Assembly (NCBI GenBank): GCA_026391695.1
Contig: JAPLDP010000031.1
Location: forward strand, 47,614 to 111,613
Length of the DNA: 64,000 bases
Reading direction: 5' to 3'
Origin: Bacteroidota bacterium
GTDB taxonomy: Bacteria; Bacteroidota; Bacteroidia; Bacteroidales; JAGONC01
Below are positions 34,515 to 43,440 of this stretch, piece after piece (position 1 is the first letter of the stretch; the number at the start of each line of letters is the position of its first letter). The notes under the pieces were generated by a model. That model ran no database searches, had not been told where the DNA came from, and worked only from the letters and a program-made list of their open reading frames with translations. Made by a program: the position numbers and the translations under genes.

Positions 34515-35849
34515 TCAATAATCCCTGATGCAACGAACGCTAAGACCATACTGAAAATAATAATCACCACAATCGACCCCTGAAGCGTAACAGTGTAAAT
34601 AACGGTACCTAGCGAAGTCTAAAAATCCCTTTGTTGATGTCCACCAATAACATTCATAACCGACCCATGGAAAACTACCATCGAGGCTTCGACTTCCTAC
34701 TGCAAAACCAGAAAATCCAGTAAGATCAGTGCCACTATTTGGTTCAAACCAACTAATAGTGGATTTCAGGTTAGTTCCTGCATCATATCCTCGATAGTTC
34801 CAATCAATGTCCCATTCCGGATCACCAATCCCATAATAACTGTCTGCAGCTCCTTCCAGAACTTTCCATTCCTCCTCAGTTGGAATATGCCAATTTGGTG
34901 GGCATATCCCCTGAGTGCCTTGCTGTGTAATATATTGCATTAATTCCTGCCATTGATAATAACCACCATAAATCAAACAACTATCCTCAATGTTATCGAA
35001 ACAGTATTTTTCGATGATTCCATTATCTGTCATTTCCTTTGTTCCCGGAATCATTATTCCTACATTCAGGTTTTCCTTTAACCAGCATTGGCTAAATATT
35101 TGAATTGTGTTGTAAACCTGTCCTGCATAGTCCACTGTTGGTGTTTCAGGGCAGGGAATGTCGGTGGCAAACTGGAAGGTATAATCTTCACTGGTTTCAG
35201 GGGCATCCAACAAGCCTGACTGGAGTGTATCCATATAGCCAATGTACAGTAAAGTATCTCCTATGCTGAATAAAAAGTTACGATTAGTTGAAATACTTTT
35301 TAACGGTGTAACTGTATGACCATCACATCCAAGGTACTCAAGTTTGCAATCCATATCTGAGCCATTACCGGCAGATAGGATCTTAATATACTGGTTGATC
35401 CCTCTCCATGAAGCTGTGAAAAAATAGAGTTCCCTGCTTCCTGGTTTAAACTTGAATGAACGGTACCCTTTATCCAATAATCTCTCCGAAGTGATGAGAT
35501 GACGTCCCAGGACATCTGTAACCATCAGACTCACCTCATCCCTTTCAGGAACATAAATGCTGATAGTGGTCTGGTCGACCACTGGATTCGGGAAGTTCTG
35601 CATTATCCTGAAATTACTTTTTATATCCTGATTGTCATGGATACCAACATAATAAAGTGTCAGCACTGTATCTGGATAATACAAAACTGTATCAACTCCA
35701 TGGGTGCGATTCATTACTTTGATACTGTCGAGCTGGACATAAGAAGTGCTGTCAATAGCAGTGAAGGCTAATTCAATTGCAGGCTTCTGACTAAAAGCAT
35801 ACCATACAATCCCAAGAGTTATAACAATGAGTAAAATTTTTTCTTTCAT
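34515..35849 (-). CDS. FISUMP-domain secreted protein with internal T9SS-like domain (paralogue 2)
   Basis: 444 residues, with the same layout as the gene at 13827. A signal peptide (MKEKILLIVITLGIVWYAFS) is followed by the shared N-terminal region (YVQLDSIKVMNRTHGVDTVL) and an internal YPNP-type domain here reading FPNPVVDQTTISIYVPE ... GYRSFKFKPG. The FISUMP domain has CWLKENLNVG, ICPPNWHIPTEEEWKVLEG and the end SVRCIRDY. It starts 50 bp after the 29-residue-repeat gene and is probably the third gene of an operon headed by the leucine-rich gene at 39684. The 3' flank repeat R2 follows immediately. Confidence 0.88.
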   Translation of the reverse strand: MKEKILLIVITLGIVWYAFSQKPAIELAFTAIDSTSYVQLDSIKVMNRTHGVDTVLYYPDTVLTLYYVGIHDNQDIKSNFRIMQNFPNPVVDQTTISIYVPERDEVSLMVTDVLGRHLITSERLLDKGYRSFKFKPGSRELYFFTASWRGINQYIKILSAGNGSDMDCKLEYLGCDGHTVTPLKSISTNRNFLFSIGDTLLYIGYMDTLQSGLLDAPETSEDYTFQFATDIPCPETPTVDYAGQVYNTIQIFSQCWLKENLNVGIMIPGTKEMTDNGIIEKYCFDNIEDSCLIYGGYYQWQELMQYITQQGTQGICPPNWHIPTEEEWKVLEGAADSYYGIGDPEWDIDWNYRGYDAGTNLKSTISWFEPNSGTDLTGFSGFAVGSRSLDGSFPWVGYECYWWTSTKGFLDFARYRYLHCYASGVDCGDYYFQYGLSVRCIRDY

Positions 35850-35899
35850 ACGACCTGATCTTTAAATGTTAAATACCTGGCTGTTTTCATTGGTAGTTT

Positions 35900-37447
35900 T
35901 TATTCTTTAATTATTTTTCCTGTGAACGATTCATTCTCATTTATAACACGTACTATATAAACACCTTTTAATAAACCGCTTATGTCTATTTCAGATTTTT
36001 CCTGGAGTAATTGCTGTTGGAGGATAGATTGACCCTGAATGTTATAAATTGTAATTATTGCTTCTTTGTTTTCCTTAAAAGAATGACATTCAACAGTAAT
36101 CATTGCGGTGGCAGGATTGGGAAAAACAATAATATTTCCCTCATAATTCATCAATTCATTTATTCCAGACACAGCATGAAAATAATAGTGGGTACTATCA
36201 CCAAGTAAAATGACAGTGCCACCGCTTTCCCATAATCGACCTGTAAAGCTTAGCATAAAATTGTTTTCATCGTAAGTACTGGTATATAGGTAATTGTTCA
36301 CCCAGGTATTGACATTCCAATCCTGATAAAATTCACTTGTCCGATTATTATTGGCATCAAATGTATACGTGTATCTGCGGTTATTCTCCCAAATGTTGGT
36401 ATTCCATCTTTGTTCTAATTTAATGGTCAGATTATTTCCGGCGTCATATGTATAGGTATAAAGGTTGCTATTATCCCAGGCACTTTCATTCCAAAATTGC
36501 CATAATTCAGTTGTCAGATTATTATTGGCTTCATAGGTATAAGTATAAAGAAAACTATTCTCCCAGGCACTGCCATACCAATATTGCCATAACTTACTTA
36601 TCAGATTGTTGCTTCCATCGTATGTATAAGTATAAAGGCAGCTATTCTCCCAGGCATTGCCATTCCATTCTTGCCATAATTCACTTGTCAGATTATTGTT
36701 GACATCGTACGTATAAGCATACCAGTGTTCATTTTGCCAGGCAATTTCAAACCATTCCTGAAATAATTCACTCGTCCGATTATCGTTGGCATCGTAAGTC
36801 CAGGTGTACAGATAGTCATTTTCCCAGGCGCCACTGTTCCAGTTTTGACCTGATTCACTGATTTGATTATTATTTTCATTGCAAGTATAGGTACAAAGTT
36901 TATCATTCACCCAGGACGTACCAAGCCAGGTTTGATCTAATTCACTTGCCAGATTATTAAAAGCATCGTAGGTATAGATGATGAGTGAAGAATTAAACCA
37001 GGTGCTGGCGTCCCAGATCTGGGATAATTCACTTATTAGATTATTACTGGCATCGTAAGTATTGGTGATAAGGGAGAGATTTTCCCAGGTATTTCCATTC
37101 CAGATGCGATATAATTTACTTAGCAGATTATTATTGCCATCATAGACCATATCGGTTATTTTATAACGAGATATCCATACATTGCCGGGTACATTCAAAT
37201 CCCATGTGTAGATGCTATCATATAACTGGATCAGAGAGGGTCGAAGAGATATGTGATGATTGGCTTGTTCTTGTGAATTCATAGCACTAAAGAAATAGGG
37301 TGTCTCCAATTCCTTATTTCTTATCACGCCCTGAAAATTTCCCAATGATTTTGATGTCGGATGTGGTAGGTTAAATGTCGGTTTGTTGATTTGTGCAATA
37401 GCATTTATTGATAATGCGATGATTACAAAGAGTAAAGCATTTCTCAT
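35900..37447 (-). CDS. T9SS-sorted protein made of ten 29-residue repeats
   Basis: 515 residues from the ATG at 37447 (signal peptide MRNALLFVIIALSINAIAQ); an ATG at 37498 would overlap the upstream gene by 4 bp. After a 100-residue head come ten units of exactly 29 residues plus a degenerate eleventh, with consensus YDANNNLTSELWQ.W followed by WENS.LYTYT. They recall YD/RHS repeats but are shorter and each carries paired tryptophans, suggesting a beta-solenoid. The C-terminus is a T9SS type A sorting domain (VFPNPATAMITVE ... GVYIVRV ... GKIIKE). Likely a surface structural or adhesive protein. It is the middle gene of a three-gene unit. Confidence 0.85.
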   Translation of the reverse strand: MRNALLFVIIALSINAIAQINKPTFNLPHPTSKSLGNFQGVIRNKELETPYFFSAMNSQEQANHHISLRPSLIQLYDSIYTWDLNVPGNVWISRYKITDMVYDGNNNLLSKLYRIWNGNTWENLSLITNTYDASNNLISELSQIWDASTWFNSSLIIYTYDAFNNLASELDQTWLGTSWVNDKLCTYTCNENNNQISESGQNWNSGAWENDYLYTWTYDANDNRTSELFQEWFEIAWQNEHWYAYTYDVNNNLTSELWQEWNGNAWENSCLYTYTYDGSNNLISKLWQYWYGSAWENSFLYTYTYEANNNLTTELWQFWNESAWDNSNLYTYTYDAGNNLTIKLEQRWNTNIWENNRRYTYTFDANNNRTSEFYQDWNVNTWVNNYLYTSTYDENNFMLSFTGRLWESGGTVILLGDSTHYYFHAVSGINELMNYEGNIIVFPNPATAMITVECHSFKENKEAIITIYNIQGQSILQQQLLQEKSEIDISGLLKGVYIVRVINENESFTGKIIKE

Positions 37448-37494
37448 TTTAAAGTGATCGTTGGTTTCCCTTCTATATTTTATATCCCTGTATG

Positions 37495-39684
37495 TCATTC
37501 TTTAATTATTTTCCCCACTTCAACGGTCCTATCATTGATGAGCCTGACAAAATAAATCCCGCTGGGCAGATTACTGATGTCAATCACCGTTTTTGAGTCT
37601 GTTATCCGGCGATTGATGATCTCCTGACTGTTAAGGTTCAATATTGTTAAAAGCCTTTGTCGAGGTATGTCAGATACTTTGATGGTTAATAAAGTTGAAG
37701 AGGGATTAGGATAGATTGAAATTGAATTACCAGTATTAATGTCATTTACTGATATCTCTTCACAAGCCGTAGCAATTTCTTCTTTACTATTACAACCAGT
37801 TGCATTATCCCAGATTTCATAGCCACCTAGACTGGTTAAATAATCACAGATGCTTTGCACTTCACAGGTTGACAAAGAATTATTATAAGTCATTTGTAAA
37901 TATGTAATCGATCCACTATGAATATTGTCCAACCCCACTAGGCTGATCAGGCAGTCATTGTCATGAATTCCAAGTATACCGCCTATGGAAGTTACATTAT
38001 GCAATCCTGTCAAGCTAGTCAAAGCGAAATTATTCCTGATACTAAGATCACCCCCGATATAAGTTATATCCTCCAATCCTGTCAAATTAGTCAGAGCATT
38101 ATTATTTCCAATCTGAAGATCACCACCGATTACAGTTAAAACACTTAATCCTTGGAGGCTTGTAATATTATTACCACTTATTATTACATTCCCCTCTATT
38201 TCAATGCAGTTGGGATAATTCGTTTGGAAGCTGTCAATATCGACTTGAGTGAAAAAATAATAGTTACCATAGGGCAAACATGGTAAAGTAATACCACAAA
38301 CATCTGCCAATTCGATGGGGCTGTTACATCCAGGTGCATTATTATAAATATCTACTATTCCGTAAGGATTGGCTAAATAATTACAGATACTTTGTACTTC
38401 GCAGATCGATAATGAAGTGTTATCGTGGATGTTCAGATTTGTGATAGAGCCTGCATCAATATTGTCTAACCCCGACAAGCAGGTAATGGCATTATTATTG
38501 GTAATAGAAAGGCTTCCACCGATGAAAGCTAAATCCTCCAATCCTGTTAAATTGACTAAGATGTTGTTATTATTAATATCAAGATAATCCTCAATAGAAG
38601 TCAAACTCTCCAGTCCCGTCATACTTGTCAGACTGTCGTTGGATTCAATTGATAAGAAATCCCCAATTGAAGTCAAATTTTCCAGCCCCACCAGGCTGGT
38701 TAGAGAGTTGTTGTATAAAATAGAAAGACACCCCCCGATGAAAGTCATATTGTCCAATCCCTCAAGATTAGTTAAAGCATCATTATGATAAATTTCGATG
38801 TATCCCCCGGATGAAGTCAAGCCTTCCAGTCCCATCATATTCATCAGAGAATTGTTTTCTCCTATTGATAGTACTTCCGAGATTGAAGTCAAACCTTCCA
38901 ACCCTATTAGGCTTCTCAGTGAGTCATTATAATTTATACAAAGGTTTCCTCCAAGGGAAGTCAAACCTTCCAATCCCTCAAGATTGGTTAAGGCATTGTT
39001 GTATGCAATATGAAAATCACCCCCGATATAAGTTATATCCTCCAGTCCTGAAAGATTTTCAAGGACAGGATTCATAATAATCCAAAAATTACCTTCCACA
39101 GAGGTCAAATTATTCAATCCACTCAAACTCGTAAGGGCAGAGTTATCTTCATAATAGTCTCCAATAGTAACCTTACCTCCAATAGAGGTCAAATTGTTCA
39201 GTCCCGTCAGGTTGGTCAGAGCGATGTTGCCGCTAATTCCAAGATCTCCCCCGATGGATGTCAAATTCTCCAATCCCGTCAGGCTGGACAGGACATAATT
39301 GCCACCAATCCTAAGGTCTCCTCCGATAGAATTCAAATTCCCCAGTCCTATTATGTTGGTCAAGGCATAGTTTAAGTAAATTAGAAGGTTATCTCCGATT
39401 GAATTTAAATTATCCAATCCTGATAGGCTTGTCAGGGTATCGTTATAATCAATTTCAAGGAATCCCCCGATAGAAGTTAAAACATGTAATCCATTTAAAT
39501 GGGTAATATCATCTCCCGATATTGTTACATCACCCTCAATTTCCGTGCATCCAGGATAGTTCGTCTGAAAATTATCTATCTGCTCTTGTGTAGCAAATGT
39601 AATTCCTTCGGGCAGGCAGCCCTGGGAAAAAAGACCTGTGTTATTAAGGAATACAGTTGTGAGTAAAAGAATAAGTTTTTTCAC
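37495..39684 (-). CDS. T9SS-sorted leucine-rich-repeat-like surface protein
   Basis: 729 residues. A signal peptide (MKKLILLLTTVFLNNTGLFS) precedes two modules, each with the same head (IDNFQTNYPGCTEIEGDVTI), a run of about 24-residue leucine-rich units (GLENLTSIGGDLGISGNIAL) and the same cap (CEVQSICNYL ... GCNS). The first module is long (about 16 units) and the second short. The repeats resemble the receptor-L or BspA-type solenoid of this phylum. A T9SS type A domain closes the protein (ISIYPNPSSTLLTIKVSDIP ... GKIIKE). Likely role: surface recognition or adhesion. It is first in the operon, with promoter 39720-39750. Confidence 0.88.
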   Translation of the reverse strand: MKKLILLLTTVFLNNTGLFSQGCLPEGITFATQEQIDNFQTNYPGCTEIEGDVTISGDDITHLNGLHVLTSIGGFLEIDYNDTLTSLSGLDNLNSIGDNLLIYLNYALTNIIGLGNLNSIGGDLRIGGNYVLSSLTGLENLTSIGGDLGISGNIALTNLTGLNNLTSIGGKVTIGDYYEDNSALTSLSGLNNLTSVEGNFWIIMNPVLENLSGLEDITYIGGDFHIAYNNALTNLEGLEGLTSLGGNLCINYNDSLRSLIGLEGLTSISEVLSIGENNSLMNMMGLEGLTSSGGYIEIYHNDALTNLEGLDNMTFIGGCLSILYNNSLTSLVGLENLTSIGDFLSIESNDSLTSMTGLESLTSIEDYLDINNNNILVNLTGLEDLAFIGGSLSITNNNAITCLSGLDNIDAGSITNLNIHDNTSLSICEVQSICNYLANPYGIVDIYNNAPGCNSPIELADVCGITLPCLPYGNYYFFTQVDIDSFQTNYPNCIEIEGNVIISGNNITSLQGLSVLTVIGGDLQIGNNNALTNLTGLEDITYIGGDLSIRNNFALTSLTGLHNVTSIGGILGIHDNDCLISLVGLDNIHSGSITYLQMTYNNSLSTCEVQSICDYLTSLGGYEIWDNATGCNSKEEIATACEEISVNDINTGNSISIYPNPSSTLLTIKVSDIPRQRLLTILNLNSQEIINRRITDSKTVIDISNLPSGIYFVRLINDRTVEVGKIIKE

Positions 39685-39719
39685 GACTTTTTCGTTTTGG
39701 CGGGATAATATTCAATCCG

Positions 39720-39750
39720 CTAAGATATGAAATACTGAAGCCAAAAACAA
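39720..39750 (-). promoter_or_regulatory. Promoter of the leucine-rich / 29-mer repeat / FISUMP operon
   Basis: On the minus strand TTG (39750-39748) and TATCTTAG (39727-39720) are 20 bp apart. The surrounding sequence GTACTTG.TTTTGGCTT..GTATTTC.TATCTTAG is nearly the same as at 41376-41406. Confidence 0.6.
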
Positions 39751-39811
39751 GTACTTTTTTGAGATATTGGTTGGTATAAAAATTATCAGGTGGGAATCTG
39801 TTATGCTTAAC

Positions 39812-40013
39812 CCTATTTTAAGTGGCATGATACCCATGTTTTACGCACGATCTCACTACAGGTGGCATAAGACATAACCCTGGGATGGCATCTCATGCTT
39901 TAGCATAATGGTAGGTGAATAAGGGCATTTTATATTATCGGAGAGAATGTACTTTCCTGTGTTTCCAGAATTCAAAAAAAATTGATATGGCTTCACTCCA
40001 TACTCCAAATTGT
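39812..40013. repeat. FISUMP 3'-flank repeat, copy R3
   Basis: Shares CCATGTTTTACGCACGATCT, GAATAAGGGCATTTTATATT and TTTCCAGAATTCAA with R1 and R4. It lacks the left third of R1. The FISUMP gene at 40014 ends at its right edge. Confidence 0.8.
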
Positions 40014-41342
40014 CTAATAATCCCTGATGCACCGGACACTCATACCGAATTCATTATTGTAAACGTCGCGGCATACATTTGAATTGAGGAAATACAGAGC
40101 GCGGTACCAAGCGCAGATGGTAACGTACTCCCTAGTCGACCACCAGGGACCAATTTCGCCAATGTTGCCGAAGAGACCACTGCTGTTACAGCCGCCACCC
40201 GGAAGACCCGAAAAACCAAACAAATCGGTGCCGTTCCCACTACTATACCAACCCCAGGTAGATTTAAGATTTAATCCCGCATCAAAACCTCTATAACCCG
40301 ATTCATCCCACATAAGGTTTCCTATGCCATACTGGCTGTCAACGGCGCCTTCAAGCACCTTCCATTCTTCATCTGTTGGAATATGCCAGTCACTTGGACA
40401 GATCCCTTGTGCGCCTTCTGTCGTGACATATTGCATCGCCTCATGCCAATCATACAAGCCCCCGTAAGTGGCACAATTAGCAATATCGTTGTCGTAACAG
40501 TACTTTTCTATTACCCCGTCGTCGCTCATTTCCTGCTCTCCAGGTATCATTGTCCCTACGTTTAGGTTTTCTTTCAACCAACACTGACTGAATATCTGAA
40601 TGGTATTGTAAACCTGTCCTTCGTATTCCACCGTTGGCGTTCCCGGACAGGGGAGGTTGGTGGCAAATTGGAAGGTGTAGGATTGGCTGGCTTCAGGGAC
40701 ATCCAGCATGCCGGATTGAAGTCCGTTGGCGTAACCGATGTAAAGCAGTTTATCTCCTAAGTTGAAGAAGAAGCTTTGAATATCTTCCGTTGCCTTTAGC
40801 TGTGGGAATGAATCCTCACTGCCTGCGTATTCAAGTGTACTCGTCCCGCTTGAATTGAACACCGTCTGCAGGATCTTGATGCTGCTGCTCATTCCCTTCC
40901 ATTGTGCGGTGAAGAAATTAAGGTTTCCGCCTCCGGGCGTGAACCGGAAGGAATGAATCCCTTTATCCAGCACCCTGTCAGTTTTGAGTATCACCCTGCC
41001 CAAAATATCCGTAATAATGATACCCACTTCGTCTTTTTCAGGCACAATCAACGATATTGTTGTGCGGTCCGTTACCGGGTTAGGATAATTTTGACGTACC
41101 TGGAATAAATCTTCTACCCTACTTGCTTCACCCAGCCCAACATAATACAGGTTCAGGACCGTATCGGGCCAATACAATACCGTATCGCCTCCCTGGGTGC
41201 GGTTCATGACCTTAATGCTGTCAAGCTGTGCATAAGTTGCGCTGTCAACAGCAGTGAAGGTCAATTCGATTATTGGACGTTGACCAAATGCCATCATAGA
41301 TGCAAAGGCAAGGATTAAAAGGAGAGTGATTTTGGTATTCAA
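40014..41342 (-). CDS. FISUMP-domain secreted protein with internal T9SS-like domain (paralogue 3)
   Basis: 442 residues. Signal peptide MNTKITLLLILAFASMMAFG; shared N-terminal region (YAQLDSIKVMNRTQGGDTVL); internal domain YPNPVTDRTTISLIVPEKDE ... GIHSFRFTPG; FISUMP block (CWLKENLNVGTMIPGEQE, ICPSDWHIPTDEEWKVLEG, GFSGLPGGG, end SVRCIRDY). Its signal peptide is nearly identical to that of the gene at 43441, pointing to recent duplication or conversion. It has its own promoter at 41376-41406 and the R3 repeat downstream. Confidence 0.88.
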   Translation of the reverse strand: MNTKITLLLILAFASMMAFGQRPIIELTFTAVDSATYAQLDSIKVMNRTQGGDTVLYWPDTVLNLYYVGLGEASRVEDLFQVRQNYPNPVTDRTTISLIVPEKDEVGIIITDILGRVILKTDRVLDKGIHSFRFTPGGGNLNFFTAQWKGMSSSIKILQTVFNSSGTSTLEYAGSEDSFPQLKATEDIQSFFFNLGDKLLYIGYANGLQSGMLDVPEASQSYTFQFATNLPCPGTPTVEYEGQVYNTIQIFSQCWLKENLNVGTMIPGEQEMSDDGVIEKYCYDNDIANCATYGGLYDWHEAMQYVTTEGAQGICPSDWHIPTDEEWKVLEGAVDSQYGIGNLMWDESGYRGFDAGLNLKSTWGWYSSGNGTDLFGFSGLPGGGCNSSGLFGNIGEIGPWWSTREYVTICAWYRALYFLNSNVCRDVYNNEFGMSVRCIRDY

Positions 41343-41375
41343 AGTCTTTGGATTAGTGATGAAATATTCAGCCTT

Positions 41376-41406
41376 CTAAGATACGAAGTATTAAAGCCAA
41401 AAGCAA
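41376..41406 (-). promoter_or_regulatory. Promoter of the FISUMP gene at 40014-41342
   Basis: On the minus strand TTG (41406-41404) and TATCTTAG (41383-41376) are 20 bp apart, within the same GTACTTGCTTTTGGCTTTA context as at 39750. Confidence 0.6.
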
Positions 41407-41461
41407 GTACTATTTTGAGGTACATGAAGGTTTAAGGTCATTAGGTGGAAATCTGTTCTGT

Positions 41462-41753
41462 ATAACTCTATTTTAAGCTATACCATTCCCATGTTTTATG
41501 CACGATCTCACTACAGGTGATATCAGTGCCTCTGGAAAAAATCGAGCGTGTTTTGGCGTTATAGTGAGTTCATGTAAACATGTGGTGTCAGGTTAATCTG
41601 GTAATGAGGGATGACATCTCATGTTTTAGCATAACGGTAGATGAATAAGGGCATTTTATATTATCGGAAAGAATGTGCTTTCCTTTGTTTCCAGAATTCA
41701 AAAAAACCGATGGGCTTTGCCCCATACCCCAAGTAGTCATGTAGTCAAATAGT
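41462..41753. repeat. FISUMP 3'-flank repeat, copy R4
   Basis: The right part (CCCCATACCCCAAGTAGTCA...) is nearly identical to R1, and the two copies continue together into the FISUMP relic. It marks the paralogous empty site of the 1.6-kb element. Confidence 0.85.
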
Positions 41754-41850
41754 CTAATAATCCCTCACGCACTAGACACTAAAACCGTAGATGCTAATGT
41801 AGTCGAGCTGGAAATCCATTCCATCTGGTAAAAAGGTAATCGGCCTTAAC
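41754..41850 (-). pseudogene. FISUMP C-terminal relic (uninterrupted copy)
   Basis: The minus strand reads PITFLPDGMDFQLDYISIYG, then FSV, a TAG stop where the sister copy has TGG, then CVRDY. Further stop codons lie upstream, so this is a dead gene end. It preserves the empty insertion site at about 41791-41800. Confidence 0.75.
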
Positions 41851-41912
41851 TCCAAAATTCAAAGAAACTTAACGCAATCTGCATTGAACCGGTGGTAAAT
41901 ATCTTCGGTTCC

Positions 41913-41967
41913 GTGCAACAGGGCGTTCATCGTTCGTCCTACGGACGCAATGAACGCTTAGTTATTA
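41913..41967. repeat. attC-like imperfect hairpin, second copy
   Basis: Near-identical to 31333-31387 (one or two differences). It lies 20 bp 3' of the truncated membrane-protein gene. Confidence 0.4.
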
Positions 41968-41987
41968 TGAGCTGGTTTGGTTTTCTG

Positions 41988-42266
41988 TTATTCGTTATGT
42001 GTTTTAAAAAGGATCTTTTTCTTCATGAAGTGACTTATAATAAAAAGAATACCCACAATAACGAATGGGAAAGTAATTCCCAGGATGATGCCAAAGCTCA
42101 TACCAATAGAGTGGTTCATATTATAATTGTGCTGAAAGATAAAAGGGCTCAGCACAAGACCTATTACAATAAAGATGATACCACCAATAAATTCCCATTT
42201 CCATGCAACGATAAGGAAGGCGAGTAAAATAAAAGATGGAATGAGATGGATGAAGAAAGCACCAAG
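41988..42266 (-). pseudogene. 5'-truncated small membrane protein
   Basis: After an in-frame stop the minus strand encodes about 92 residues with three membrane segments (HLIPSFILLAFLIVAWKWEF, GGIIFIVIGLVLSPFIF, FGIILGITFPFVIVGILFII), ending KKKILFKTHNE. It resembles the C-terminal half of small integral membrane proteins common in this phylum (possibly DUF7670-type). No start codon fits, so the 5' end is lost. Confidence 0.6.
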
Positions 42267-42282
42267 TTATTCCCAGTATATG

Positions 42283-43200
42283 TTATTCCTTAATCAGTTT
42301 CTTCTGCATTGTCCAATCTACACAGGAAATTTTAATTACATAAATCCCTTTTGATAAAGAACTAATGTCAATTGCTTTAGATAGATTGTTTAATTTACCT
42401 TGTATTACGCACTCTCCAACAACATTGAAAATTTGCATTTTCAAATCCTGATTTTCAGCATACTCAATTGAAACTTTGTTAATTGCAGGATTAGGATATA
42501 TTTTAACTTTTTCTATATAATTAATATTGCCAAGCCCAGTTCCAATATCCTTCACGCACCGTATGCTAAACCCGTATTTTTTAGTGCCGGGGTTATGGTC
42601 AACACCAGCATTTAAATACCACATGTAAGTGCTCCAAGCACTTGATGCATTGTACGCTGTAGCTGTCCACCAAAGACCGTTTTCATGAATGTATTGGAAG
42701 TTATTAGTGGGGTCACGCATACCACCAGGAAGACCTGTAAATCCGCTACTATTTGTAGCCCCGGTATTTGGGCTGTTCCAATGCACTATGCCGGCTTCTT
42801 TCATTTTGCCTCCGGCAATGGTTAAACCGCCAAGATATGTTTCAGCTGTTTGCCATTCAGCATTTGTGGATACATGCCAGCCTGCAGGACAAATATTGTT
42901 GATGTCATTTACTGCATACCAATTGTATAAAGGTCCATAAACCGAATCATATGCAATAGAATCGTTGCTATAATAGCACCTCGCACCCGTTGCCAGGTTA
43001 GCCCATTCCGTGTTGTTAAGAACATTGGGTATGGGGACTCCATTGTCGTAATGTGTTACTTTCAGGTTTTGTTTCATCCAAACCTGGGTACCAATAATTA
43101 CGGTATCATACACATTACTGTCATAGTCGATTACCGTTTGGGCTTGATTTATAAATGTTAAAAATGCAAGTCCTGCAAAAAGTAAAATTATTTTTTTCAT
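42283..43200 (-). CDS. FISUMP-domain protein with C-terminal T9SS sorting domain
   Basis: 305 residues from the ATG at 43200 (signal peptide MKKIILLFAGLAFLTFINQA); an ATG at 43206 adds two residues. The FISUMP domain follows directly (YDTVIIGTQVWMKQNLKVTH, LYNWYAVNDINNICPAGWHV, GFTGLPGGMRD, GFSIRCVKD). A normal T9SS type A domain ends the protein (KIYPNPAINKVSIEYAENQD ... GIYVIKI ... KKLIKE). Unlike the four larger paralogues, here the sorting domain is at the C-terminus, as expected for T9SS cargo. It is closer in its FISUMP region to the lipoprotein at 63151. Confidence 0.88.
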   Translation of the reverse strand: MKKIILLFAGLAFLTFINQAQTVIDYDSNVYDTVIIGTQVWMKQNLKVTHYDNGVPIPNVLNNTEWANLATGARCYYSNDSIAYDSVYGPLYNWYAVNDINNICPAGWHVSTNAEWQTAETYLGGLTIAGGKMKEAGIVHWNSPNTGATNSSGFTGLPGGMRDPTNNFQYIHENGLWWTATAYNASSAWSTYMWYLNAGVDHNPGTKKYGFSIRCVKDIGTGLGNINYIEKVKIYPNPAINKVSIEYAENQDLKMQIFNVVGECVIQGKLNNLSKAIDISSLSKGIYVIKISCVDWTMQKKLIKE

Positions 43201-43206
43201 AGTCAT

Positions 43207-43440
43207 TAGTTTTAATTGTCATTGTTAATTCTTGTCGTTAATTTATATTGGGCATAACATATATATAAACGCACCTATTCATTTATCCGCCCATTGGGTT
43301 TAGGTGCTGTTACCCAACGTAATTATTTCTTTCCGTGTTCAATGCACCATTTTATCTTTCCTATGTTTCCAGAATTTAAAAAATTCGATGGGGCTTCTCT
43401 CCATTCTTCAAATAATCAAATTGTCAAATTAACAAATAGC
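43207..43440. other. Short intergenic region with inverted repeat and R5 flank
   Basis: 43263-43310 contains AACGCACCTA facing TAGGTGCTGTT, an inverted repeat with a single extra base. 43345-43440 is a diverged piece of the FISUMP 3' flank (TTTCCTATGTTTCCAGAATTT). No gene is seen. Confidence 0.5.
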
